Positions 8,800 through 17,057 of a DNA stretch of 64,000 nt are shown here, one piece after another (the first letter of the stretch is position 1; each line of letters starts with the position of its first letter). The translations under genes were made by a program, and so were the position numbers. The stretch is from Bacilli bacterium (GTDB lineage: Bacteria > Bacillota_I > Bacilli_A > RFN20 > UBA1709): the NCBI GenBank assembly GCA_017457045.1, contig JAFTIF010000003.1:124001-188000 (forward strand), written 5' to 3'. The notes beneath the pieces were generated by a model. That model was given only the letters and a program-made list of their open reading frames with translations, made no database searches and had not been told where the DNA came from.

Positions 8800-9642
8800 A
8801 TGAAATCCATTTTAAAAAAAGTTTTAATAGGACTATTATCTTTTGTTGTAGCTGTAGGTTTAACAGTATTTTTCCTTTATGGAGGAATTGGTGAAAGATA
8901 TGATAGTATAAAATCAATTGCCCATAGAGGTTATTCAATTGGTGCACCTGAAAATACATTACCTGCATATAGAATGGCTAAAGAAAAGGGATTTGATTAT
9001 GCAGAATGTGATGTATCTTTTACAAAAGATGGTGTAGCAGTGTTGCTTCATGATTCGACAATTGATAGAACAAGTGATGGAACAGGAAATATTTCTGATT
9101 TAACTTATGAAGAACTATTACAATATGATTTCGGTAGTTGGTTTAGCGATGAATATAAAGGAACTAAAATACCAACATTTATGGAGTTTATAGATTTATG
9201 TATTGAAATAGATCTTCATCCATATATTGAATTAAAAGCAAATGGAAATTATACAAAAGAGCAAATCACAACATTAGTTGATTATATAGATGAAAAAGGG
9301 CTTAGAACAAAATCAACTTGGATATCTTTTGAGTATAATTATCTTGTTTATGCAAACGAAAGTAACGATTATTTAAGACTTGGATATTTATCAAGTAAGT
9401 TTAAAGATGAAGATTTGGAAAAAGCGTTAAGTTTGAAAAAGAAAAATAATCAAGTATTTTTAGATTTAGGATTTATGTATACATTTAGTAGTTGTATAAA
9501 TAAGTGTAAAAAAGCAAAAATACCAGTTGAAGTATGGACAGTAAATGATGAGATATTGATTCATATTATGCATCCATATATTTCAGGAGTTACAAGTGAC
9601 AAATTAATTGCAAATAGAGTATTAGGAAAGGAAAAGGAGTAG
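8800..9642 (+). CDS. Membrane-anchored glycerophosphodiester phosphodiesterase
   Basis: An N-terminal membrane segment (about 7-28) is followed by a GDPD domain. It has the diagnostic HRG at 42-44, Glu51 in the APENT motif, Glu69 and Asp71 in AECDV, and His84 in LLHD. The active site would face outside. The enzyme splits glycerophosphodiesters into an alcohol and glycerol-3-phosphate, and could act on deacylated lipids or teichoic-acid-type polymers. At 280 residues it is of normal family length. It is the last gene of a three-gene unit, and its stop lies inside the terminator stem. Confidence 0.85.
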   Translation: MKSILKKVLIGLLSFVVAVGLTVFFLYGGIGERYDSIKSIAHRGYSIGAPENTLPAYRMAKEKGFDYAECDVSFTKDGVAVLLHDSTIDRTSDGTGNISDLTYEELLQYDFGSWFSDEYKGTKIPTFMEFIDLCIEIDLHPYIELKANGNYTKEQITTLVDYIDEKGLRTKSTWISFEYNYLVYANESNDYLRLGYLSSKFKDEDLEKALSLKKKNNQVFLDLGFMYTFSSCINKCKKAKIPVEVWTVNDEILIHIMHPYISGVTSDKLIANRVLGKEKE

Positions 9643-9663
9643 CGTGTGCTTACTCCTTTTTTA
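9632..9663. terminator. Bidirectional terminator between GDPD and TetR genes
   Basis: AAAAGGAGTAGC and GCTTACTCCTTTT pair with one bulge around GTGT, with T and A tracts on either side. It ends the plus-strand unit at 9642 and the minus-strand TetR gene at 9661. Confidence 0.8.
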
Positions 9664-10260
9664 TTTAAATAATCCGTTTTTAAGTATCTTCATGATGTCA
9701 TCAGCCATCTTTTCGATTTCATCTGGTTCAAGCTTGCGATCATTTTCAAGCATTGATTTTAATCCTAAGAAAGATGAAATGCCCATTAATGCTAATGCAA
9801 GTGTTTTAAAATCTACATCAATTAATTGATCTTTATCATTTGTTAAGCCTCTTTCATAACTTCTAGAGAATTTAGAGTAGTAGTCAACAAATAAGCTTTT
9901 ATCAACAATAAGTGATTGCCAAATTATAGTATAAGTTCTTGGGTTATCATTAGTAAATTCTAACCATGCAATAAGACCTATTCTTTCTTTTTCATATCTA
10001 TCATTGCAATTTCCAATCTTTGCTTGAATGTATCTTCTTAATCGATCTTGATAATCGGATAGGATATAGTGATACAAGGATATTTTATCTTTAAAATACA
10101 AATAGAAAGTACCTACAGCCATGCCTGCAGCAGAAGTGATATTGGCAATTGTAGTGTTTTCATAGCCATGAAGATAAAACTCATTATCAGCAGCTTCAAT
10201 AATACGTGCAAACTTTTCTTTTGCATTTTTAGTTTTTGGTAAAATTATTTCCATATTCAT
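9661..10260 (-). CDS. TetR/AcrR-family regulator of the divergent acyl-CoA operon
   Basis: The 199-residue protein has an N-terminal TetR helix-turn-helix (ARIIEAADNEFYLHGYENTT, then ANITSAAGMAVGTFYLYFKDK) and a C-terminal ligand domain of normal size. The ATG at 10260 follows AAGG by 5 bases. The ATG at 10254 is an alternative, and longer versions would lie in the promoter. It is divergent from the MaoC-to-LivK operon, with two palindromes in the shared region. By analogy with TetR regulators of fatty-acid degradation, it probably senses an acyl-CoA or the imported acid and releases repression. Ligand and target are inferred. Confidence 0.85.
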   Translation of the reverse strand: MNMEIILPKTKNAKEKFARIIEAADNEFYLHGYENTTIANITSAAGMAVGTFYLYFKDKISLYHYILSDYQDRLRRYIQAKIGNCNDRYEKERIGLIAWLEFTNDNPRTYTIIWQSLIVDKSLFVDYYSKFSRSYERGLTNDKDQLIDVDFKTLALALMGISSFLGLKSMLENDRKLEPDEIEKMADDIMKILKNGLFK

Positions 10261-10276
10261 CCCAACCTTCGTAATT

Positions 10277-10305
10277 ATTTTATCGATTTTAAGGCATATT
10301 GTCAA
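10277..10305 (-). promoter_or_regulatory. Promoter of the TetR gene
   Basis: On the minus strand, TTGACA (10305-10300) and TAAAAT (10282-10277) are separated by exactly 17 bp, 17 bases before the chosen ATG. This is an almost consensus housekeeping promoter with a very short leader. Confidence 0.75.
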
Positions 10306-10343
10306 TTTTTTAGCCAAAATATTAGACTATGTAATCAATATTG

Positions 10344-10375
10344 TTGACAAAAGCTGATATTTTTTTTAATATAAT
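10344..10375 (+). promoter_or_regulatory. Candidate promoter of the acyl-CoA/ABC operon
   Basis: TTGACA at 10344-10349 is followed after 17 bp by TAATAT (10367-10372), and after 20 bp by TATAAT (10370-10375). Transcription from here would give a leader of about 250 nt that covers both operators, so the operators would act as roadblocks, or a second promoter nearer the gene exists. I saw no clearly better promoter downstream. Confidence 0.5.
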
Positions 10376-10445
10376 AATATATTAAAGAAAATTTTTAACA
10401 TATTTATAGTTCATTTATCAAAAATTTTATATTTTTTTACCAAAA

Positions 10446-10465
10446 AAATGAACGACCATTCAGTT
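10446..10465. promoter_or_regulatory. TetR-type operator, copy 1
   Basis: The core TGAACGACCATTCA (10449-10462) is an imperfect palindrome. It matches copy 2 at 13 of 14 core positions. Half-sites of the TGAAyG/CATTCA type resemble those bound by TetR-family fatty-acid regulators. Assignment to the adjacent TetR gene is inferred. Confidence 0.65.
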
Positions 10466-10525
10466 TTTTAGAAATTCATAATTTATTTAGTACTTCGGTG
10501 GTAGAAGTTGTGCATAAAAAATAAG

Positions 10526-10544
10526 GATTGTAATTGTTACAATC
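10526..10544. promoter_or_regulatory. Perfect inverted repeat between the two operators
   Basis: GATTGTAA and TTACAATC are exact inverted copies separated by TTG. The motif does not match the two TetR operators, so a second regulator or a small RNA hairpin in the leader is possible. It does not match the Rex consensus I know from clostridial butyrate operons. Confidence 0.5.
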
Positions 10545-10560
10545 TATTTGCACGAAATAA

Positions 10561-10580
10561 AAATGAATGACCATTCATTT
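10561..10580. promoter_or_regulatory. TetR-type operator, copy 2
   Basis: AAATGAATG-AC-CATTCATTT is a palindrome with perfect 9-bp arms and a 2-bp centre. It lies 52 bp upstream of the first operon gene and shares its core with copy 1. This symmetry and its place make it the strongest operator candidate in the window. Confidence 0.75.
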
Positions 10581-10632
10581 TTTAGGAAAATCAAAGAGTT
10601 AAAAATTTTTAAACATATAGGAGGATAAAAAT

Positions 10633-11040
10633 ATGGCTTTTAGTGATTTCCAATTAGGTATGAAGGCATCAACTAGTAAAACAATTACAGAAACTGACGT
10701 AATTTTATTTGCCGGCGTATCAACAGACATCAATCCAGTTCACTTGGATGAAGAAACAGCAAAGAAAGGAATCTTTGGTAAAAGAGTAGCTCACGGTATT
10801 TTAGTAAGTGGTCTTATCTCAGCAGTATTAGGAAATAAACTTCCTGGTCCAGGTTCAATTTATATGGGACAAGAATTAAAGTTCTTAGCACCAGTATTCA
10901 TTGGTGACACAATTACTGCAGAAGTAGAAATTATCGAATTAATTCCTGAAAAATGTCGTATTAAATTAAATACTGTATGTAGAAATCAAGACGGTAAAGT
11001 TGTTATTTCTGGTACAGCATTAATCATGAATAGAGGTTAA
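10633..11040 (+). CDS. MaoC/PhaJ-type (R)-specific enoyl-CoA hydratase
   Basis: The 135-residue hot-dog-fold protein has the hydratase motif with Asp32 and His37 (TDINPVH) and the following GKRVAHG segment, as in PhaJ. These enzymes interconvert trans-2-enoyl-CoA and (R)-3-hydroxyacyl-CoA. This is the first gene of the operon (AGGAGG just upstream) and stops 5 bp before the acyl-CoA dehydrogenase. With the FabG/PhaB-type reductase further down, it would give an R-specific pair in place of the usual S-specific crotonase and Hbd. The chain length accepted is unknown. Confidence 0.88.
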   Translation: MAFSDFQLGMKASTSKTITETDVILFAGVSTDINPVHLDEETAKKGIFGKRVAHGILVSGLISAVLGNKLPGPGSIYMGQELKFLAPVFIGDTITAEVEIIELIPEKCRIKLNTVCRNQDGKVVISGTALIMNRG

Positions 11041-11045
11041 TAAAT

Positions 11046-12185
11046 ATGGAAGATTTAAGCTTACGTTATGAATTGTTCAATGATTTAATTAAAGACTTTG
11101 CTTTAAACCAAGTAAAACCTTTAGCTAAAGAAGTTGATGAAGAAGAAAGATTCCCAGCAGAAACAGTTAAGAAAATGGCTGAAATCGGTTTATTAGGTAT
11201 CAATGTACCTAAAGAATTAGGCGGTGCTGGTGGTGACATGAAAATGTATATCACAGCTGTAGAAGAATTATCAAAAGTTTGTGCTACAACAGGTGTTATC
11301 GTTTCAGCTCATACATCTTTATGTATTGCTCCAATTATGGAAAATGGTACTCCAGCACAAAAATCAAAATATGTTCCTAAACTTGCAAGCGGTGAATGGT
11401 TAGGTGCTTTTGGTTTAACAGAACCTAACGCTGGTACTGATGCATCATATCAACAAACAACTGCTCAAAAAGTTGAAGGCGGTTATGTATTAAATGGTAC
11501 AAAAATCTTTATTACAAACGCTGGTTATGCAGATTTATATGTAATCTTTGCAATGACAGATAAATCACAAGGTACAAGAGGTATCACAGCATTCTTAGTT
11601 GAATCAACATATGAAGGATTCAGAGTTGGTAAAAAAGAAGCTAAGATGGGTATTAGAGGATCATCAACTTGTGAATTAATCTTCACAAACTGCTTCGTTC
11701 CTGAAGAAAACGTTTTAGGTAAAATTGGCGAAGGTTTCAAAATTGCTATGAGAACACTTGATGGTGGTAGAATTGGTATCGCAGCTCAAGCATTAGGTAT
11801 TGCTGAAGGCGCTTTACAAGAAACAGTAGCATATGTAAAAGAAAGAAAACAATTTGGTCGTCCAATTTCAGCTTTCCAAAACACACAATTCGTTTTAGCT
11901 GATTTGAAAGCAAGAATTGAAGCTGCTAAATTATTAGTTTTTGCAGCAGCAGATAAAAAACAAAATAAAGCAAAAGATGTTTCTGTAGCAGCAGCTATGG
12001 CAAAATTATTTGCAGCTGAAACAGCTATGGAAGTTACAACTAAATGTGTCCAATTATTTGGTGGATACGGATACACTAGAGATTATCCAGTTGAACGTAT
12101 GATGAGAGATGCTAAGATTACTGAAATCTATGAAGGTACATCAGAAGTACAAAGAATGGTAATCTCAGGAGCATTACTTCGTTAA
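11046..12185 (+). CDS. Acyl-CoA dehydrogenase, short-chain (butyryl-CoA dehydrogenase-like)
   Basis: The 379-residue length is typical. Seen motifs are GLTEPNAGTD near 121 (substrate/FAD binding), MRTLDGGRIGIAAQALGIA, FGGYGYTRDYPVERMMRD, and the C-terminal IYEGTSEVQR, whose Glu363 is the expected catalytic base of short-chain enzymes. It reduces or oxidises the alpha-beta bond of an acyl-CoA, passing electrons to or from Etf. The etfB and etfA genes follow directly, as in the Bcd-EtfAB units of butyrate formers. Direction (crotonyl-CoA reduction or acyl-CoA oxidation) is not decided by sequence. Confidence 0.9.
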   Translation: MEDLSLRYELFNDLIKDFALNQVKPLAKEVDEEERFPAETVKKMAEIGLLGINVPKELGGAGGDMKMYITAVEELSKVCATTGVIVSAHTSLCIAPIMENGTPAQKSKYVPKLASGEWLGAFGLTEPNAGTDASYQQTTAQKVEGGYVLNGTKIFITNAGYADLYVIFAMTDKSQGTRGITAFLVESTYEGFRVGKKEAKMGIRGSSTCELIFTNCFVPEENVLGKIGEGFKIAMRTLDGGRIGIAAQALGIAEGALQETVAYVKERKQFGRPISAFQNTQFVLADLKARIEAAKLLVFAAADKKQNKAKDVSVAAAMAKLFAAETAMEVTTKCVQLFGGYGYTRDYPVERMMRDAKITEIYEGTSEVQRMVISGALLR

Positions 12186-12204
12186 TTAGGGAGGGTAAAA
12201 GAGT

Positions 12205-12996
12205 ATGAAAATAGTAGTATGTATTAAACAAGTACCTAATACTTCAGAAGTAAAAATTAATCCAGATGGTACTTTAAAAAGAGATGGCGTTCCTAGCATT
12301 ATGAACCCAGATGATAAAGCTGGTTTAGAATTTGCTATTCGCTTAAAAGAAGAATATGGTGCACATATCACAGTTATTACAATGGGCCCATTACAAGCTA
12401 AGAAAGTCTTAGCAGAAGCAGTTGCTATGGGAGCAGACACAGGTGTTTTATTAACAGACCGTGCATTTGCTGGTGCTGATACACTTGCAACATCTAAAGC
12501 TTTAGCAACAGCTATTAGACAATTTGACTATGATTTAATTATCACAGGTCGTCAAGCTATCGATGGCGATACAGCACAAGTTGGTCCACAAATTGCAGAA
12601 CACTTAGACTTACCACAAGTTTCTTATGTTACAAGTGTTACTAAATTAGAAGATGGATTCAAAGTAACTCGTCAATTCGAAGATGCTTACCAAGTATTAA
12701 AAGTTCCTTCACCAGCATTAATTACAGTTTTAGCAAGTGCTGTTGAAGCTCGTTATATGAGAGTTAGAGGTATTATTGATGTAACAAGTAATATGGACTT
12801 AGGAACAATCGTTACAATGACAGCAGCAGATATCGAAGCTGATTTAAGCGAATTAGGCTTAAAAGGTTCTCCAACTAAAGTTGCTGCAACAAGAAATAAA
12901 GAATACAGCGCTAACCATGACGTAAGAGATGGATTAGATGCTCACGAAGCTGCTAAATTAATCGTAGAAAAACTACAAGAAAGACACATTATATAG
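12205..12996 (+). CDS. etfB: Electron transfer flavoprotein beta subunit
   Basis: The 263-residue protein begins KIVVCIKQVPNT and has the segments VITMGP, DRAFAGADTLATS and GRQAIDGDTAQVGPQIAEHL. I recall closely similar segments in the electron-bifurcating EtfB of anaerobes such as Acidaminococcus. That makes it plausible that this Etf couples crotonyl-CoA reduction to ferredoxin reduction. This inference needs residue-level comparison. It forms a dimer with EtfA, encoded 9 bp downstream, and serves the acyl-CoA dehydrogenase just upstream. Confidence 0.92.
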   Translation: MKIVVCIKQVPNTSEVKINPDGTLKRDGVPSIMNPDDKAGLEFAIRLKEEYGAHITVITMGPLQAKKVLAEAVAMGADTGVLLTDRAFAGADTLATSKALATAIRQFDYDLIITGRQAIDGDTAQVGPQIAEHLDLPQVSYVTSVTKLEDGFKVTRQFEDAYQVLKVPSPALITVLASAVEARYMRVRGIIDVTSNMDLGTIVTMTAADIEADLSELGLKGSPTKVAATRNKEYSANHDVRDGLDAHEAAKLIVEKLQERHII

Positions 12997-13005
12997 GTGA
13001 TAAAT

Positions 13006-13989
13006 ATGAGTAAAGATATTTTAGTATTCGTAGAACAACGCGATGGCGTTATTCAAAACGTAGGTTATGAATTATGCGGAGCAGCAAGAGAATTAGCTTC
13101 AAAAGTAGAAGGCGCTAAAGTAGTAGCAGCAATTATCGGTGATAGCGCTTCAAAATTAGCTAATGAATTAAAAGATTCAGGTGCAGATGTTGTATGTTAT
13201 GTTGAACATAAATGTTTAAAACACTATTTAAATGAAACATATACAAATGCATTCGCAGAAATCGTCAAAGTTGTTGATCCAAATGTGGTATTAATAGGAG
13301 CATCAAGTATTGGTAGAGATTTAGCTCCAAGATTATCAGCAAGAATTAATACTGGTTTAACAGCTGACTGTACAAAATTAGAAATCAACGAAGATGGTCA
13401 ATTATTCTCAACAAGACCTGCATTTGGTGGAAACTTATTTGCAACAATTATTTGTCCAGATCACCGTCCACAAATGTCTACAGTTAGACCTGGCGTTATG
13501 AAACGTGCAGAAAAAGGTCAAGAAGTAGTTGAAATTAGAGAAGTTAAAGTTAAATTCGATTCACCAAAAGTTGAAGTTTTAGAATACGTTAAAACTAAAC
13601 AAGAAGTAGGAAAAATTGAAGATGCAAAAGCATTAGTAGCAGTTGGTAGAGGCTGTGGATGTGATGAATCATTAGCAATAGCTAATGAATTAGCAAATCT
13701 TTTAGGTGGTACAACAGCTACATCAAGATCATTAGTAGATGAAGGAAAAATGCCATCTTCTAAACAAGTTGGTCAAACAGGTAAAACAGTTAGACCTGAT
13801 TTATATTTAGCATTCGGTATCAGTGGTGCTGTACAACATATCGCTGGTATGGAAGATTCAGATTATATTATCGCAGTAAATAAAGATAAAACAGCTTCTA
13901 TCTTCAACGTAGCTGATTTAGGTATCGTTGGTGATGGAAATGTTATCTTACCATTAGTTGTTGAAGAAATTAAAAAGGTTAAAAAGTAA
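13006..13989 (+). CDS. etfA: Electron transfer flavoprotein alpha subunit
   Basis: The 327-residue protein starts DILVFVEQRDGVI and carries the C-terminal FAD domain with GQTGKTVRPDLYLAFGISGAVQH and NKDKTASIFNVADLGIVGD, which are hallmark EtfA motifs. The ATG at 13006 follows AGGTGAT with correct spacing. A GTG at 12997 is within that ribosome site. It pairs with EtfB and binds the FAD that exchanges electrons with the acyl-CoA dehydrogenase. The next gene is 51 bp away with its own ribosome site. Confidence 0.92.
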   Translation: MSKDILVFVEQRDGVIQNVGYELCGAARELASKVEGAKVVAAIIGDSASKLANELKDSGADVVCYVEHKCLKHYLNETYTNAFAEIVKVVDPNVVLIGASSIGRDLAPRLSARINTGLTADCTKLEINEDGQLFSTRPAFGGNLFATIICPDHRPQMSTVRPGVMKRAEKGQEVVEIREVKVKFDSPKVEVLEYVKTKQEVGKIEDAKALVAVGRGCGCDESLAIANELANLLGGTTATSRSLVDEGKMPSSKQVGQTGKTVRPDLYLAFGISGAVQHIAGMEDSDYIIAVNKDKTASIFNVADLGIVGDGNVILPLVVEEIKKVKK

Positions 13990-14040
13990 AAAAAATAAAA
14001 CATTTTTACTACATAAATAATATAGAAAGGGAAATTAGAG

Positions 14041-15252
14041 ATGAATAAAGTATTTATTTGTGCAGCAAAAAGAACTCCAATTGGCTCTATGCTTGGAACA
14101 CTTAAAGGTGTACATCCAGCAGATTTAGGTGCAGTTGTAGTAAAAAACATTTTAGAGGAAACTAAGTTAGATCCTAAACATGTTGATGAATTAATTTGCG
14201 GTAATGTTTTACCAGCAGGTAGAGGACAAGGAGTCGGTAGACAAGTAGCTATTAAAGCAGGTTTACCAATTGAAGTTCCAGCTTATAGCTTGAACATGGT
14301 TTGTGGTAGTGGTATGAAAGCAGTTATTAACGCTTATACATCTATCCAAGCAGGATTTAGCAAAGTAGTTATCGCTGGTGGTACAGAAAACATGTCATCA
14401 GCACCATATTTAATTCCTGAATCAACTAGATCTGGTGTTAAGATGGGCGGATTTAAAGTAGTAGACCACATGGTATATGATGCATTAACAGATGCATATT
14501 CAAATGTACATATGGGTATTACAGCTGAAAATATCGCTAAAAGATATGAAATTACTAGAGAAGAACAAGATAAATTTGCAATCAATTCTCAACTAAAAGC
14601 TATTAGAGCAGTTGATGAAGGTGCATTTAAGGAAGAAATTGTTCCTGTAGTAGTTAAAGAAAGAAAAAAAGAAATTGTATTCGATACAGATGAATATCCA
14701 AATCGTAGTACATCATTCGAAAAACTTGGAACATTACGCCCAGCATTTGATCCTCAAGGAACAGTAACAGCTGGTAATGCAAGTGGTATTAATGACGGAG
14801 CAGCATTCTTCTTAGTAGCAAGTGAAGAAGCAGTTAAAGAATTTGATTTACCAGTTCTTGCAGAAATTGTTGGTGTTGGTCAAGGTGGAGTTGATCCTCA
14901 AGTTATGGGACTAGGTCCTGTAGCAGCAGTTAATGATGTATTACATAGAACAGGATTAAATCTTGTTGACTTAGATGTCTTAGAACTAAATGAAGCCTTT
15001 GCAGCTCAATCAATTGGTGTTGTTAAAGAATTATCTAAACAACATAACGTTACTGAAGATAGTATCTATGCAAAAACAAACCTTAATGGTGGTGCAATTG
15101 CTTTAGGTCACCCAGTCGGTGCAAGTGGAGCAAGAATCTTAGTAACATTAACATATTTATTAAAACATCATGAAGAATTCAACGTAGGTCTCGCATCATT
15201 ATGTATTGGTGGCGGTATGGGAACTGCAGTTGTTATTAAAAAGGTTAAATAA
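14041..15252 (+). CDS. atoB: Acetyl-CoA C-acetyltransferase (thiolase)
   Basis: The 403-residue protein has all thiolase signatures: nucleophile Cys88 in NMVCGSGM, NEAFAAQS, the GGAIALGHPVGASGAR motif with His357, and the second catalytic Cys388 in CIGGGMG. It condenses two acetyl-CoA to acetoacetyl-CoA, or cleaves 3-ketoacyl-CoA. Length and motifs fit the biosynthetic/short-chain type. It lies between Etf and the ketoacyl reductase, so it can supply the C4 unit of butyrate or carry out the final cleavage of a degradative cycle. Confidence 0.92.
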   Translation: MNKVFICAAKRTPIGSMLGTLKGVHPADLGAVVVKNILEETKLDPKHVDELICGNVLPAGRGQGVGRQVAIKAGLPIEVPAYSLNMVCGSGMKAVINAYTSIQAGFSKVVIAGGTENMSSAPYLIPESTRSGVKMGGFKVVDHMVYDALTDAYSNVHMGITAENIAKRYEITREEQDKFAINSQLKAIRAVDEGAFKEEIVPVVVKERKKEIVFDTDEYPNRSTSFEKLGTLRPAFDPQGTVTAGNASGINDGAAFFLVASEEAVKEFDLPVLAEIVGVGQGGVDPQVMGLGPVAAVNDVLHRTGLNLVDLDVLELNEAFAAQSIGVVKELSKQHNVTEDSIYAKTNLNGGAIALGHPVGASGARILVTLTYLLKHHEEFNVGLASLCIGGGMGTAVVIKKVK

Positions 15253-15273
15253 TATATATAGGAGGAAATTGAA

Positions 15274-15993
15274 ATGAGATTAGAAGGTAAAGTAGCAGTA
15301 GTAACTGGTGGCGCAAGAGGATTAGGCGCAGCAATGTGTGAACTTTTTGCTAAAGAAGGTGCAAAAGTAGTAGCAGTTGATATGGGAGATGGAACATTTG
15401 AAAATCCTAATATCGAATTATACAAATTAAATATTACAGACACAGTAGCATGTAAAGAATTCTTTGACTATGTTGTAGAAAAATATGGTCGTTGTGATGT
15501 ATTAGTAAACAATGCTGGTATCACTAAAGATGCTATGACAAGAAAAATGACAGACGATATGTTTGATGCAGTTATCGCTGTTAACTTAAAAGGTGTATTT
15601 AATTTAACACGTCATTTTGGGCCTTTAATGGAAACAAATAACTATGGATCAATTATCAATATTTCATCAGTAGTTGGTGTATTTGGTAATATTGGTCAAG
15701 CAAACTATGCAGCTTCTAAAGCTGGTGTTATTGGTATGACAAAAACATGGGCAAAAGAATTTGCAAGAAAAGGTGCAAACGTTAGATGTAACGCAATTGC
15801 TCCTGGATATATCATGACTGATATGTTAAAAACAGTTCCTCAAAACTTATTAGATGATTTTGCTAAATTAACAATGTTAAAGAGATTAGGACAACCTCAT
15901 GAAATTGCTAATGCAGCATTATTCTTAGCTTGTGATGAATCATCTTATGTAACTGGTCAAGTATTAGAAGTTAACGGTGGCATGAGATTATAA
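15274..15993 (+). CDS. SDR-family 3-ketoacyl-CoA reductase (PhaB/FabG type)
   Basis: The 239-residue short-chain dehydrogenase has the cofactor loop TGGARGLG (11-18), NNAG (79-82), Asn104 and the catalytic Ser132, Tyr145 and Lys149. Members of this FabG/PhaB group give (R)-3-hydroxyacyl products, which matches the (R)-specific MaoC hydratase at the head of the operon. Between thiolase and an acyl-CoA enzyme set, the likely substrate is acetoacetyl-CoA rather than an acyl-ACP. The AGGAGG ribosome site is 21 bp after the thiolase gene. Confidence 0.88.
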   Translation: MRLEGKVAVVTGGARGLGAAMCELFAKEGAKVVAVDMGDGTFENPNIELYKLNITDTVACKEFFDYVVEKYGRCDVLVNNAGITKDAMTRKMTDDMFDAVIAVNLKGVFNLTRHFGPLMETNNYGSIINISSVVGVFGNIGQANYAASKAGVIGMTKTWAKEFARKGANVRCNAIAPGYIMTDMLKTVPQNLLDDFAKLTMLKRLGQPHEIANAALFLACDESSYVTGQVLEVNGGMRL

Positions 15994-16034
15994 TAAAAAA
16001 CAAATAAAAATATATAATAAGGAGGTTATTTAAA

Positions 16035-17054
16035 ATGAAAGACGTAACTGTCGGTATTGTTGGCGTTGGTACTTATTTACCTAGCAAAATGATGACTGCT
16101 AAAGAAATTTCTGACGCAACAAACGGAATTTGGAGTGAGGATGCAGTAAGACTAAAACTTGGTATCAATCAAAAACCAGTACCTGGTGATGATGATGGTA
16201 CTCAAGAAATGGGCGTTAGAGCAGCTAAAGCTTGTTTAGAAAATACTGGAATCGATCCAAAAGAAATTGATGTTATCCTATGTATTGGTGAAGAATGGAA
16301 AGAATATCCATTAACAACTTCAGCTATTTACATTCAAGACCAAATTGGTGCTGTAAATGCATGGGGAATTGATGTACAAAACAGATGCTGTACATGTGTT
16401 GCAGCTATGGAAATTGCAAAAGATATGCTTATCGCAGATGATGAAATCAACACAATCATGGTAGTTGGTGGATACCGTAATGGTGACTTCGTTGATTATG
16501 CAGATACAAACATGTCAATGATGTTCAATCTTGCTGCAGGTGGCGGTGCAATTATCTTAAAGAAAAACTATGGTAAAAACTTATTGTTAGGTACTAAATT
16601 AATGTCAGATGGTTCTATCTCAAGAACTGCTGGTGTTGAAATCGGTGGTATCAATAATCCTATCACTCATGAAAACTTAGAAGAATCTAGAAAATCATTA
16701 AGATTAATGGAACCTAAGAAAATGAAAGATAGATTAAACGAAGTATCAATGCCTAACTGGTATCATTGTATTGATGAAGCTTGTAGAAAAGCTGGCTTAA
16801 CAAGAGCAGACATCGATTATTTAGATGTATTACATATGAAACGCTCTGGTCACTATGCAATGTTAAAAGAATTAGGTTTAAGAGAAGATCAATCAATTTA
16901 TTTAGAAGATTACGGTCATGTAGGTCAAATTGACCAAATCTTATCATTAGAATTAGCATTAAAACAAGGAAAAGTTAAAGATGGCTCAGTAGTTTGTATG
17001 ATCGCAGCAGGTATTGGCTATGCTTGGGCAGCTAATATCATTAGATGGGGATAA
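16035..17054 (+). CDS. KAS III / HMG-CoA-synthase-like condensing enzyme, atypical
   Basis: The 339-residue protein aligns by eye to FabH: IVGVGTYLPSKMMT at the start, candidate nucleophile Cys118 in DVQNRCCTC, His267 in LHMKRSGHYAM, and EDYGHVGQID where FabH has YGNTSA. Thus the usual catalytic Asn is replaced by His295, and two further cysteines (119, 121) flank the nucleophile. It is not an ordinary FabH, because no acyl-carrier-protein genes are nearby. It may condense, transfer or hydrolyse acyl-CoA units in the pathway of this operon. It sits between the reductase and the ABC permease (3-bp gap). Confidence 0.8.
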   Translation: MKDVTVGIVGVGTYLPSKMMTAKEISDATNGIWSEDAVRLKLGINQKPVPGDDDGTQEMGVRAAKACLENTGIDPKEIDVILCIGEEWKEYPLTTSAIYIQDQIGAVNAWGIDVQNRCCTCVAAMEIAKDMLIADDEINTIMVVGGYRNGDFVDYADTNMSMMFNLAAGGGAIILKKNYGKNLLLGTKLMSDGSISRTAGVEIGGINNPITHENLEESRKSLRLMEPKKMKDRLNEVSMPNWYHCIDEACRKAGLTRADIDYLDVLHMKRSGHYAMLKELGLREDQSIYLEDYGHVGQIDQILSLELALKQGKVKDGSVVCMIAAGIGYAWAANIIRWG

Positions 17055-17057
17055 TAT

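Noticed and set aside
10526..10544. Rex (redox) operator
   Set aside because: The palindrome TTGTAA-N3-TTACAA differs from the TTGTKAA-N4-TTMACAA type in arm sequence and spacing, so I left the regulator unnamed.
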